DNA from: Guptibacillus spartinae
GTDB lineage: Bacteria; Bacillota; Bacilli; Bacillales; Guptibacillaceae
DNA length: 64,000 nt
Assembly: GCF_028610625.1 (NCBI RefSeq)
Contig: NZ_JAQQWU010000002.1
Span: 480,817-544,816 of the forward strand
Direction of reading: 5' to 3'
The position numbers were made by a program, and so were the translations under genes. Positions 46,181 through 54,279 of the stretch are shown here, one piece after another (position 1 is the first letter of the stretch; every line of letters begins with the position of its first letter). The notes beneath the pieces were generated by a model. It was given only the letters and a program-made list of their open reading frames with translations, searched no databases and was not told where the DNA came from.

Positions 46181-46929
46181 ATTTTCACCACTTCTACTGT
46201 TGTATGTTTACTGATGTGATCGTAATTCATTTCAGGGTGCTCGTTTGTAATCACCGTACACGCATTAATATCCGCTACTTTACTAAACGCTGCTTCATCA
46301 AACTTAGAATAATCAGCTAAAACATAAGCTTCCCTTGAGAGTTTAATGGCCGCCCTTTTAACAATGGCTTCATCAGGATCAGCGGTTGTATATCCTAATG
46401 ATTCATGAATACCGTTAATTCCGATAAAACACTTATCGAAGCGATACGACTCAATATTTTCAAGTGCTTTAGCACCTGTCATAGCACCAGTTCTTGGTTT
46501 GAATTTCCCACCAATCACATATGTTGTAATGCCCTCTGCGAGCAGGTTCTCAATAACCTGGTAACCATTAGTGACAACAATTACCTCTTTATCTTGTAAG
46601 AACGGAGCCATCTTCTGGGTTGTAGTTCCAGCATCAACAAAGATACAATCACCATCTTTTACCAACTCCGCTGCATATGATGCAATTTTCTCTTTTTCTG
46701 TCATATTCTGAGTTGATTTCTCACCAAGTGAAGGCTCTGTCCATTTTGATCGAAACAATGAAGCTCCACCATGAACGCGCTTCAACTTATTTTCTTCTTC
46801 TAACTGAACAAGATCGCGTCGAATGGTTGATACAGATGCCCCAGTCGCTTCACTTAAATCATGAACAGTCGCTGTTTCCTTTTCCTTAAGAACTTGTAAA
46901 ATGATGAAATGACGTTCAGCATTTAACAA
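46177..46929 (-). CDS. fruR: DeoR-family fructose operon repressor FruR
   Basis: A 250-residue DeoR-family regulator. The N-terminal HTH (TVHDLSEATGASVSTIRRDL, about 18-37) precedes a sugar-phosphate sensor domain (VFVDAGTTT, NGYQVIENL). It likely represses its own operon and responds to fructose 1-phosphate. The start is TTG at 46929 after AGGTGATG, and the predicted promoter leaves a leader of under 20 nt. The fruRKA order is the standard Bacillus one. Confidence 0.94.
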   Translation of the reverse strand: MLNAERHFIILQVLKEKETATVHDLSEATGASVSTIRRDLVQLEEENKLKRVHGGASLFRSKWTEPSLGEKSTQNMTEKEKIASYAAELVKDGDCIFVDAGTTTQKMAPFLQDKEVIVVTNGYQVIENLLAEGITTYVIGGKFKPRTGAMTGAKALENIESYRFDKCFIGINGIHESLGYTTADPDEAIVKRAAIKLSREAYVLADYSKFDEAAFSKVADINACTVITNEHPEMNYDHISKHTTVEVVKI

Positions 46930-46952
46930 ATCATCACCTACTTTCTACTCAC

Positions 46953-46981
46953 AGTATAATGAAAGCACTTTCACAAGTCAA
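46953..46981 (-). promoter_or_regulatory. fru promoter with a cre operator inside its spacer
   Basis: On the minus strand TTGACT (46981-46976) and TATACT (46958-46953) are exactly 17 nt apart. The spacer contains the perfect 14-nt palindrome TGAAAGTGCTTTCA (46973-46960), one mismatch from the cre consensus. CcpA binding there would directly exclude RNA polymerase. Confidence 0.85.
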
Positions 46982-46990
46982 TCATTTTCA

Positions 46991-47030
46991 TTCAAAAAAA
47001 TTCAAAAGTGTTCAATTTCACTCAAACTCA
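46991..47030. repeat. Four 10-bp-phased TTCAA direct repeats upstream of the fru promoter
   Basis: TTCAA starts at 46991, 47001 and 47011, and a variant CTCAA starts at 47021, each exactly 10 bp apart and thus on one face of the helix. The array begins 9 nt upstream of the fru -35. It is a likely FruR (DeoR-type) operator array or a curved UP-like element. Confidence 0.6.
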
Positions 47031-47043
47031 TTTCATTATTCTC

Positions 47044-47076
47044 AAAAAAAAGGAAGACTGCTCGGCAGTCTTCCTT
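47044..47076 (-). terminator. Terminator of ytnP
   Basis: AAGGAAGACTGC (47050-47061) pairs with GCAGTCTTCCTT (47065-47076), followed on the minus strand by seven T. Confidence 0.93.
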
Positions 47077-47080
47077 ACAA

Positions 47081-47923
47081 TTAGCTATTCCGTTTTACTT
47101 CATTCGTTATTTCAAAAGACTCGTTCCATTTAAGCGCACGGTAAAGAGCATCATGATAAAAAAGAAACCAGGCGTTTTGAGATACAGCATCAGAAATCCA
47201 CTTTTCTTTCGCATAAATGGATGTCATTGGATAATCATCGTATGCAAGTACCCAGAGAGGGTTTTTATGAGCATGAGTCGGCATAAGGTCTGCCATGTGG
47301 ATGAGATACTCGTCCCCTTCTTTCATCGTGATAATCGCATGCCCATCACTATGTCCACCTGTATGATGCAAATTCAAACCAGGAAGCACTTCATAAGTTT
47401 CTTTAAATGTTTGTACTTGATGTTGAATCACTTCCCAGTTCTCTTTCCAATATGTATTTTTCGAACGAATATTAGGTTCTCTCATTTCGTTCCATTCTAC
47501 TTCTGAGGCATAAATCACGGCATTTGGAAAAGTGGATTTATAACCATCTCCATCTGGTTCCGTTAAGCCACTTGCATGATCGAAATGCAGATGAGTCATA
47601 AGAATGATATCAATATCCTTTGCAGATAAGGAGAGTTCTTTAAGAGATGAGTGAATTTCAGACTCCTCTTCGACCCCATAATTTCTTTTCTGCTTGTCGG
47701 TTAATTTCCCCTTCCCAATACCTGACTCAATTAAGATATTCTTTCCTTGCCATTGAAGCAAAAGAGGATCTGTTCGAAGCTCGATCTGGTTCTTCTCATT
47801 GACAGGGTATTTCTTGCTCCAAAGCGGCTTAGGTACAACGCCAAACATGGCTCCACCGTCCATATGGGTAACACCACCTCTTAGCCACGTTACTGATAGT
47901 GTACCTACTTGTAACTGTTCCAT
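47081..47923 (-). CDS. ytnP: YtnP, metallo-beta-lactamase-fold lactonase
   Basis: A 280-residue MBL-fold hydrolase with the zinc motif HLHFDH at 111-116, a later GGHSDGH (metal histidine) and an H near the C-terminus. B. subtilis YtnP is reported as a lactonase that quenches acyl-homoserine-lactone signals and a Streptomyces signal. The start is ATG 47923, preceded by AAAGGGG; the longer frame has no RBS. A cre-like site with one mismatch lies about 45-55 nt upstream. It is next to trmB, as in B. subtilis. Confidence 0.88.
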   Translation of the reverse strand: MEQLQVGTLSVTWLRGGVTHMDGGAMFGVVPKPLWSKKYPVNEKNQIELRTDPLLLQWQGKNILIESGIGKGKLTDKQKRNYGVEEESEIHSSLKELSLSAKDIDIILMTHLHFDHASGLTEPDGDGYKSTFPNAVIYASEVEWNEMREPNIRSKNTYWKENWEVIQHQVQTFKETYEVLPGLNLHHTGGHSDGHAIITMKEGDEYLIHMADLMPTHAHKNPLWVLAYDDYPMTSIYAKEKWISDAVSQNAWFLFYHDALYRALKWNESFEITNEVKRNS

Positions 47924-47965
47924 GACAAAACCCCTTTCTACAATTATATTTATTTTCTCATTAAA

Positions 47966-47979
47966 AGAAATCGCTTTCA
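47966..47979. promoter_or_regulatory. cre-like site upstream of ytnP
   Basis: On the minus strand TGAAAGCGATTTCT differs from the cre consensus only in the last base. It lies just upstream of the probable ytnP promoter, whose TATAAT is about 20 nt before the start codon. Confidence 0.4.
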
Positions 47980-47987
47980 ATAATAAT

Positions 47988-48015
47988 AAAAAAAAAGAGC
48001 CGTACGTAACGACTC
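47988..48015 (-). terminator. Terminator of trmB
   Basis: GAGCCG (47997-48002) pairs with CGACTC (48010-48015, one wobble), followed by nine T on the minus strand. It overlaps the trmB stop. Confidence 0.82.
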
Positions 48016-48655
48016 ATGATCGGAATTTGGCTTCACACCGATAAATTCTGCTTCCTTTTGATGAAAATTTCTCCTCGTACTCGGTCATAACATTATCTCT
48101 CATATCACTTGCATGCAAATCAAGACTTACTTGATTTAACGTCATGCCATAGGCAGAAAAACTATGAAGAGAGTATTCAAATAACCCCTGGTTATCTGTT
48201 TTAAAATGAACTTCACCAGACGGGCTCATCACAATGCGATACAAGTCCAAAAACGTCTTATATGTTAACCTTCTTTTCTCATGGCGATTTTTTGGCCACG
48301 GATCAGAAAAGTTTAAATAAATTCGACTCACTTCATTTTCTTCAAAAAGGGATTGAAGATCCTGTGCATTTTCGTTCAATAACCGAACATTCGGCACATC
48401 CTCTTCGATTAATTTTTCAAGTGCTGACACCATCACACTCGACGATAACTCTAACCCAATAAAGTTCACATCAGGATTTTGCTTCGCCATGCCAATAATA
48501 AACTGACCTTTTCCAGTTCCAACTTCAAGATGAATGGGATGATCATTCCCGAAAACGTCTTTCCAATTCCCTTTCCTTTCAATCGGATTAGATGGAACGA
48601 ACTGTGGGTTTTCAGCAAACATATCTGCTGCCCACGGCTTATTACGTTGACGCAT
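48014..48655 (-). CDS. trmB: tRNA (guanine-N7)-methyltransferase TrmB
   Basis: A 213-residue SAM-dependent enzyme that makes m7G46 in tRNA. The SAM-binding [11 protein letters not shown] (about 39-49), the NFIGLELS strand end and the catalytic-region [16 protein letters not shown] are intact. AAGGAAGTG precedes the ATG. It lies upstream of ytnP on the same strand with a terminator in between. Confidence 0.96.
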   Translation of the reverse strand: MRQRNKPWAADMFAENPQFVPSNPIERKGNWKDVFGNDHPIHLEVGTGKGQFIIGMAKQNPDVNFIGLELSSSVMVSALEKLIEEDVPNVRLLNENAQDLQSLFEENEVSRIYLNFSDPWPKNRHEKRRLTYKTFLDLYRIVMSPSGEVHFKTDNQGLFEYSLHSFSAYGMTLNQVSLDLHASDMRDNVMTEYEEKFSSKGSRIYRCEAKFRS

Positions 48656-48825
48656 ACTTTCACTTCCTTATTGTCTATTCACCGTAGTCACACAAACGAC
48701 ATTTTACCATGAATTCTTAAGAATAGAAAGATAGGGGGATGGGTAAAAAAGTAGTCAGATTGTTAAAAAGGAAGTGGAGAAAATTCGTCCTAATCAGTTA
48801 TGATAAAGAGAGAGGAGGGTGAAAA

Positions 48826-48921
48826 ATGGAACATTTCCTTATCATGTGGGCACCTTGGATTGTGATCATTGTTTCCATTGTTGCGCTTTTCGGCTGGGGA
48901 GCAAAAGGCGATACAAAGTAA
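48826..48921 (+). CDS. 31-residue CydS-like small membrane protein
   Basis: ATG at 48826 follows a strong GAGGAGGGTG and encodes 31 residues: MEHFLIMWAPWIV, a single hydrophobic helix through FGWG, then the polar tail AKGDTK. The pattern (xxFLIMxAPxxV then a helix) closely recalls CydS, the tiny third subunit of the Geobacillus cytochrome bd oxidase. CydS binds along CydA. No cydAB genes are in this window, so it would be encoded apart from its oxidase. A good terminator follows the stop, which supports a real transcription unit. The name rests on a short motif, so the identification is tentative although the ORF itself is convincing. Confidence 0.65.
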   Translation: MEHFLIMWAPWIVIIVSIVALFGWGAKGDTK

Positions 48922-48933
48922 TGAAAGTGAATT

Positions 48934-48962
48934 AAAAACACGGAGAAATCCGTGTTTTTTTC
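48934..48962 (+). terminator. Terminator of the CydS-like gene
   Basis: AAAAACACGGA (48934-48944) pairs with TCCGTGTTTTT (48949-48959) over GAAA, with a T tail. Confidence 0.92.
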
Positions 48963-49032
48963 ATGCGTTAAACAGCATAATTCCTCCTTACATGTACACG
49001 CTATTTAATAGTACAAATAAGGAGGAACACGC

Positions 49033-49311
49033 ATGCCACTCTCACACCGAGAACAGCTTTTTATTCTAGCCGATATCCTTAAAAACCATCACATTGACTG
49101 CACAGGCACGTCTTCAGAATGTGAACAAGTTCAGCGTTTGGCAACAGCTTTACAGCAAAATGAAGGTGTTGCCCCAGAAATCAAGCAGGTCCTTAGTCAA
49201 ATTCAACAATATAGTGCCACTGGAGCAACTAAATCGAATTTATTAAGTCATATTGAAACCCACCAGCCTCATCTAAGCCAGTGGGTTGAAACTATTGATC
49301 GGTATCAATGA
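49033..49311 (+). CDS. ytzH: YtzH-like protein
   Basis: A 92-residue soluble helical protein of the YtzH family with no known function. It starts MPLSHREQLFILADILKNH and has no signal peptide or membrane segment. AAGGAGG precedes the ATG at 49033. Its last 20 nt overlap the end of the convergent ytmP, so the two transcripts share antisense 3' ends. Synteny with ytmP and trmB supports the name. Confidence 0.88.
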   Translation: MPLSHREQLFILADILKNHHIDCTGTSSECEQVQRLATALQQNEGVAPEIKQVLSQIQQYSATGATKSNLLSHIETHQPHLSQWVETIDRYQ

Positions 49312-50092
49312 GTCGATAGTGATTCAAATTTTCCAGGTCTTTTTTCCAAAATTCAACTTCCCCATCTAACCCTTTTAGATCATACCAATAAATAAACAAT
49401 AGTGTCTGTGCTACCACATACCAATACATGCGGTGGCGCAGGCTTTCTGTATTCTCCAATCCATAATGAGTGAGCCACTCGCCCCACTCTTCTTTAGGAA
49501 GGTACCAATATAAGAGCATCCCGATATCTAATGCGGGATCAGCAACAACCGCTCCGTCCCAATCAATCAAGTAAAGATTTCCTTCCTCACTAAACATCCA
49601 ATTATTATGATTAACATCACAATGACAAACAACCTTCTCTACGTTCTCAAGATCATTCTTATTGGCAGCGAGATAAGAAAGCGCTCGAATGACTTCAACA
49701 TCTCTGCGATGGTGATTTTCAAACTTTTGTAGTAAATCTTGATAAATAATGTCTGGTGACAAGGGTTTTTTCCCGAGACGATTAAGCATCCTTCGAAGCT
49801 CTGAAGAACGATGAATCTTATAAAGCATTTGCGCCACTCGTGGCTGCTTCATTTCATGGGCCTTCAGTTCCCTCCCCGGCAACCACTTTTGGGCTGTAAT
49901 AACGTCTCCATTCTCAAGTCGCTTGGTCCAGAGAAGTTTCGGTACAATTCCTTCCGCCGACAAAACAGCCAGAAAAGGCGAGGAGTTCCGTTTTAGGAAT
50001 AATTTCTCGTCTCCATATTGAGCTAAGTATGCTTCGCCTGTCGCTCCGCCAGCAGGCGTCACCTGCCAGCCTTCGCCTAAAATGTTATCCAA
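49292..50092 (-). CDS. ytmP: YtmP, aminoglycoside phosphotransferase-fold kinase
   Basis: A 266-residue protein-kinase-like (APH/choline kinase) protein. The nucleotide-binding start GGATGEAYLAQYG, the catalytic loop HCDVNHNNW and the metal-binding LIDWDGA are all present, so it should be an active kinase. The substrate is unknown; family members phosphorylate small molecules such as choline, thiamine or sugars. I prefer the TTG at 50092 because AAGGTG then lies 6 nt upstream. A GTG at 50101 is inside that RBS. It overlaps ytzH at its 3' end. Confidence 0.86.
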   Translation of the reverse strand: MDNILGEGWQVTPAGGATGEAYLAQYGDEKLFLKRNSSPFLAVLSAEGIVPKLLWTKRLENGDVITAQKWLPGRELKAHEMKQPRVAQMLYKIHRSSELRRMLNRLGKKPLSPDIIYQDLLQKFENHHRRDVEVIRALSYLAANKNDLENVEKVVCHCDVNHNNWMFSEEGNLYLIDWDGAVVADPALDIGMLLYWYLPKEEWGEWLTHYGLENTESLRHRMYWYVVAQTLLFIYWYDLKGLDGEVEFWKKDLENLNHYRLIDTDQ

Positions 50093-50140
50093 CAAATTCA
50101 CCTTCGATTTCCGTTAGTTTGTAGATTCTGGAAGTTTTGC

Positions 50141-50177
50141 GTTTTTAGCGGTTTGTTCTCCGGACTTAGCTAAAAAC
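50141..50177. repeat. Inverted repeat between ytmP and amyX
   Basis: GTTTTTAGC (50141-50149) pairs with GCTAAAAAC (50169-50177) around a 19-nt loop. No T run follows in the direction of the flanking minus-strand genes, so its role (attenuator, operator or weak terminator) is open. Confidence 0.4.
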
Positions 50178-50225
50178 CGTCTACGAATAAAAAATTATAA
50201 CACACGTTGACGAAATCTTCATGTG

Positions 50226-52367
50226 TTAATCATTTGTTATTAAAATAATTGTGTTAAATGGCGCTACGGAGAGCAATTTTTCCCCCGTTTTTCTGATCGG
50301 CTCTACGCTTGCTTCTTCTCCATCTGCAAGAATCCACTTCTCTCCTTCTCCGATATCAATGATATCGTCATGGAATCCACCGTTATGAACGACTATAATG
50401 GATTCTGAGGAATGTTCTTGATGGATGCGATAAGCCAAAATTGGACCTGGTGAATCAATAAAAGAAATCCGATTCATCTCGTGTCTTTCAGCCATTCGAA
50501 AAGCATCAAAATGGTTTCTAATTGAAATTAACCCTCGAATATACTTGACGTTTCCTTGAACAGCCCTCATTCTCTGCCAATCAAACCGATTAATTTTATC
50601 AGGCGATTTATAGCTATCCTCCACTCCATTTTTAGTGCGGAAAAATTCCTGTCCTGCATGAATGAAAGGAATCCCCTGTGAAAGAATAGTGATGGCCGTC
50701 GCTAGACGATGCATACGCTGTTTAATATCCTCACTTACTCCTGGATGACTTCGATTTAAGCGATCCCACAGCGTATGGTTATCATGACATTCGACATAAT
50801 TAATGGACTGAGATGCCGTAATAAATTTATCCTCAACACTCCCCATTATACACTTCTTTACCTCTTCTTTAACTGAAAAGTTTCCATTTGCGAAGCCAGT
50901 CGAACGTGTATCAAATAACTTACCTTTGACAGAATCACGAAAATGGTCGTTAAAATAGCCAATCCTAGGGGTTTCACGGGCATTCGCGCTCATCGCTTTT
51001 CGATCGTCGGGTAAAATCGTGTTCATATGCCATCCTTCACCAAAAACAAGGATCGTTGGGTCAATACAATCAAGAGCATATCGTACTTCATTCATCGTTT
51101 CTTTATCATGAATGCCCATTAAGTCAAAGCGGAAACCGTCAATTCCGTATTCCTTCGCCCAATAAACAACCGAATCAACAATTAGTTTCCTCATCATTTT
51201 TCTTTCTGATGCCGTATCGTTCCCAACCCCCGTTCCATTCGAAGGCTTCCCACCATGATCAAATCGAAAATAGTAACCAGGAACAATTTTTTCTAAAGGA
51301 GAAGCATGGAGCTGATAGACGTGATTAAAAACGACGTCCATAATAACCCTTAAGCCTTTTTCATGAAGGTTTTGAACCATTTCTTTCACTTCGCGAATAC
51401 GAGTATATGGTTCATGAGAGTTTAGTGAATAGCTACCTTCAGGCACAAAGTAATGAATCGGATCATATCCCCAATTATAAGACGGAGGAACTTTCGTCTC
51501 ATCGACACTCCCAAAATCCTGAATAGGAAGAAGTTCGAGATGTGTAACCCCAAGCCATTTGATATAGTTAATTCCTGATGGGATACAATCTTTATCACTC
51601 GGTTCTTCTGTAAACGCCTTATACTTCCCTCTATTTGTTAATCCGCTTTTTGCTTGTGCACTAAAGTCTCTCACATGTAATTCATATATGATCGCGTCTG
51701 AAGGTTTTGCGAAAGAAGGTTTACTATAAGGATTCCAGTTCTCTGGATTTGTATGAACAGGATTGATTACCATGCCAAACTTACAATTCGAAGTAGCCGC
51801 TTTCGCATAAGGATCAATGGTTTCGCGACATTCCCCATTTACATTCACACTGTAAGTATAAAGAGCCCCTTCCGATACTTCAGCTGATGATCCTTCATAC
51901 ACACCGCACTCTTTCTTCAACATAGGCAATTCCTTGATTTTTTGAAACGAATCATTATAGATATTAACAATAACCTCTGTAGCGGTTGGGGCCCAAACTC
52001 GAAAGATCGTGCCCTGCTCAGTTAATAGAGAGCCTAATTCTCCATCGTAATAATACCGTTCATCAAACAAATCTGTTCTGACAACTTTGCCTGTATAAAC
52101 CAGACTGGTCTCTCCAGTAGAATGAAGAAGATAGTAGTTATTACCTGGAATATACTCATGATCGACGTGTAAGGAAATCAGTCTTTTTTTACCCATTTTT
52201 GAATTTTCTTTCACTTCAATTGGGATGTCTAAATGGCCATCAGTAAGGGTGTAGGCATCTTTTACATCTAACGAGATATTTGCCATTACCGTAATGGTAT
52301 GAAATTCATCCCAATAGGCTGTAAAAGCCTGGCTCACTTTGTTATATGCAGAATAATCTCGTATCAT
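50226..52367 (-). CDS. amyX: Type I pullulanase AmyX
   Basis: A 713-residue GH13 debranching enzyme that cleaves alpha-1,6 links in pullulan, glycogen or limit dextrins. Without a signal peptide it is expected in the cytoplasm. The N-terminal beta-rich pullulanase/CBM48 region precedes the YNWGYDP signature of type I pullulanases. The GH13 residues follow: nucleophile D415 in FRFDLM, acid/base E444 in FGEGW, and the third acidic residue in ECHDNHTLW. AAAGGATGGG precedes the ATG. In B. subtilis amyX also follows ytmP. No clear terminator was seen after it. Confidence 0.95.
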   Translation of the reverse strand: MIRDYSAYNKVSQAFTAYWDEFHTITVMANISLDVKDAYTLTDGHLDIPIEVKENSKMGKKRLISLHVDHEYIPGNNYYLLHSTGETSLVYTGKVVRTDLFDERYYYDGELGSLLTEQGTIFRVWAPTATEVIVNIYNDSFQKIKELPMLKKECGVYEGSSAEVSEGALYTYSVNVNGECRETIDPYAKAATSNCKFGMVINPVHTNPENWNPYSKPSFAKPSDAIIYELHVRDFSAQAKSGLTNRGKYKAFTEEPSDKDCIPSGINYIKWLGVTHLELLPIQDFGSVDETKVPPSYNWGYDPIHYFVPEGSYSLNSHEPYTRIREVKEMVQNLHEKGLRVIMDVVFNHVYQLHASPLEKIVPGYYFRFDHGGKPSNGTGVGNDTASERKMMRKLIVDSVVYWAKEYGIDGFRFDLMGIHDKETMNEVRYALDCIDPTILVFGEGWHMNTILPDDRKAMSANARETPRIGYFNDHFRDSVKGKLFDTRSTGFANGNFSVKEEVKKCIMGSVEDKFITASQSINYVECHDNHTLWDRLNRSHPGVSEDIKQRMHRLATAITILSQGIPFIHAGQEFFRTKNGVEDSYKSPDKINRFDWQRMRAVQGNVKYIRGLISIRNHFDAFRMAERHEMNRISFIDSPGPILAYRIHQEHSSESIIVVHNGGFHDDIIDIGEGEKWILADGEEASVEPIRKTGEKLLSVAPFNTIILITND

Positions 52368-52460
52368 CTGAATCCCATCCTTTGCTGAGATGCTTACAAC
52401 CTTTTTCTTTACCTATCTTATTTATAAAAATGTTTTTTGACCTTTGTTTTATAAAATAAT

Positions 52461-53147
52461 TCAAGAAATCCACTTGAGTAGAATCGGGCCGAGTATCGAT
52501 ACACATAAGGCACATAAACTTAACCCAATTGAGCTAATTGCCGCTTCTCTCTGACCATATTCTAGAGCTTTTGCGGTACCTATTGCATGGGATGCCCCCC
52601 CAAAAGCCATTCCCACTCCAAGAAAGTTTGATATGCCAAGGATTTGAAACAACCATGGCCCCGTTACCGCGCCACCAATCCCAGCAATCATCACAAAGAT
52701 AACAGCAAAAGCGGGCTCTCCTCCGGTCATACTTGCCACTTCCATCGCAACAGGAGTTGTGACATTTTTAGAAATAATGGTCGACACGATCATCTGATTG
52801 TATCCACTGACAACGGCTAACCAATATCCCGACAATATGCCTAAAAGGCTTGCTGTTAAGACCGTTGCCAGGATCTCAATTTTAAACTTATTAAGTAATT
52901 TTCTTTGCTGGTATAATGGAAAAGCTAATGCAACAATAGCAGGTCCTAGTAAAGCATCGATCCATTTCCCTCCACTGAAGTAGGTGTCATATGAAACATC
53001 AAATGACGTTAATACAATAACCAGAACGACTGTACATGTTAATACAGGGATCATGAAAGGATATGGTAGTAATTGATAGAGGCGGCGAAAAACAACGTAA
53101 AGTAAGATTGTCATGAATAGCCAAAAAATCATTTGTAGTAGCATCAT
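52461..53147 (-). CDS. lrgB: LrgB family membrane protein
   Basis: A 228-residue LrgB/CidB/YwbG-family protein with about 6-7 membrane helices and the conserved stretches PLYQQRKLLNKF, SKNVTTPVAMEV and FGGASHAIGTAKA. With LrgA it forms a membrane pair first tied to control of murein hydrolases; in B. subtilis one such pair (PftAB) carries pyruvate. Which role applies here is unknown. The start is ATG 53147, overlapping the lrgA stop as ATGA, with AGGAG upstream. The GTG at 53156 would lack an RBS. Confidence 0.92.
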   Translation of the reverse strand: MMLLQMIFWLFMTILLYVVFRRLYQLLPYPFMIPVLTCTVVLVIVLTSFDVSYDTYFSGGKWIDALLGPAIVALAFPLYQQRKLLNKFKIEILATVLTASLLGILSGYWLAVVSGYNQMIVSTIISKNVTTPVAMEVASMTGGEPAFAVIFVMIAGIGGAVTGPWLFQILGISNFLGVGMAFGGASHAIGTAKALEYGQREAAISSIGLSLCALCVSILGPILLKWIS

Positions 53148-53524
53148 TTCCCCCACTCCTTTCGATTAGCAAGAAACTGTCCAAGCAGCCCAGTTGTCCC
53201 CATTACAATCCACGTACTGAGAAGGACAATTGGAACTAACCAGAGACTCTTACCACTGAAGAAGTCAAGGTGTTGCATAATGCCAACCGTCACTGGCACG
53301 AATAATAACGGCAAATGATTCAATAAGGCAGATGATCCTTGAGAAATCCATTGAACCGGAATCCATTTTAAATAAAGCCCAATGAGTAGAAGCAGCATAC
53401 CCACGACACTCCCAGGCACAGGAAGGGCAAATGTTGTTTGGAGAAATCCCCCCACCAGATAAAAACCAAACAATAGAACAATTTGTAATACAATCAGCAT
53501 GTATTTATTTAGTTGTGAACTCAT
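53144..53524 (-). CDS. lrgA: LrgA/CidA family holin-like protein
   Basis: A 126-residue protein with four predicted membrane helices and the family block LPVPGSVVGMLLLL plus FVPVTVGIM. It pairs with LrgB, to which it is coupled by a 4-nt overlap. I place the start at ATG 53524 with AAAGGTG upstream, which makes it overlap the 3' end of thpR by 20 nt. The operon is thus thpR-lrgA-lrgB. Candidate functions are pyruvate or organic acid transport or a holin-like role in lysis control. Confidence 0.9.
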   Translation of the reverse strand: MSSQLNKYMLIVLQIVLLFGFYLVGGFLQTTFALPVPGSVVGMLLLLIGLYLKWIPVQWISQGSSALLNHLPLLFVPVTVGIMQHLDFFSGKSLWLVPIVLLSTWIVMGTTGLLGQFLANRKEWGK

Positions 53525-54053
53525 AAGTCGCCACACCTTTATACCTTGGGGTTTCGCCGGGTGCTACTTGATACAATGTCACACTCGATACTTCCTGACA
53601 TTCACAGTTAAGTGTTGGCCAGTTTAGTTGTATTTTTTTAGTAGGGTCGTGCCATTTCTTAGCTAGTGTCACATGAGGGGAATATTCCCTTTCCTTAAGT
53701 GAAAATCCTGCCAACTGACAAATTCGGACAATGTCTTCATGGAGCTTATCCAATTGATCGGATCGTTTAACATCAGCATAAAGGACGCGTGGTTGATCTT
53801 CTAAACCAAAATAATTTAGTCCTTCAACTTCTAATTTAAAAGGTTCCATGAATTGTGCCATCTTTTGTAATCCTTCTTGTAACTTAGTCAGTTGCTCTTC
53901 ATCCGCTACACCTAGAAAAGCCACCGTAATATGAAAATCTTCAGGATAAACGATATGCTTGAATAAAGCTAACCGAGTCTTCATCTGAATCTCGAGAAGT
54001 GTCTTTCTAAGGTGTGGTTGGATGGGGAGGGCAATAAAGTAATGGGTATTCAA
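53505..54053 (-). CDS. thpR: RNA 2',3'-cyclic phosphodiesterase (2H family)
   Basis: A 182-residue 2H phosphoesterase. The two HxT/SxΦ motifs are HITVAFL (H41, T43) and HVTLAKKW (H127, T129), spaced as in LigT/ThpR. It opens 2',3'-cyclic phosphates in RNA and can show 2'-5' RNA ligase activity. The TTG at 54053 with AAGGAG 8 nt upstream is preferred over the GTG at 54062, which sits directly after the RBS. B. subtilis YtlP is the likely orthologue. It is the first gene of a unit with lrgAB. Confidence 0.9.
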   Translation of the reverse strand: MNTHYFIALPIQPHLRKTLLEIQMKTRLALFKHIVYPEDFHITVAFLGVADEEQLTKLQEGLQKMAQFMEPFKLEVEGLNYFGLEDQPRVLYADVKRSDQLDKLHEDIVRICQLAGFSLKEREYSPHVTLAKKWHDPTKKIQLNWPTLNCECQEVSSVTLYQVAPGETPRYKGVATYEFTTK

Positions 54054-54279
54054 CTTGTCCACTCCTTCTATCCTTTTTCTATTCTATCAAACAATCTGAA
54101 TAATCTAATCTTTTTTCATTCATAAGCTTGATCTTATTACGAAAGATTTATCTTTTGCTATAATGGGGAACAGTATTAGAAAACATTGTCGAAAGGGAAG
54201 ATTTCCCTACTACTACTTTCTATACTGACCAATAAACTAGGAAAGTTAACCTTACCTTGTATGAAAAGGATGTGCTTAC

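Noticed and set aside
54063..54279. S-box, T-box or other sulfur riboswitch upstream of the cysteine synthase gene
   Set aside because: No T-box core (GGGTGGNACCGCG) and no S-box helix set could be found in this short leader.
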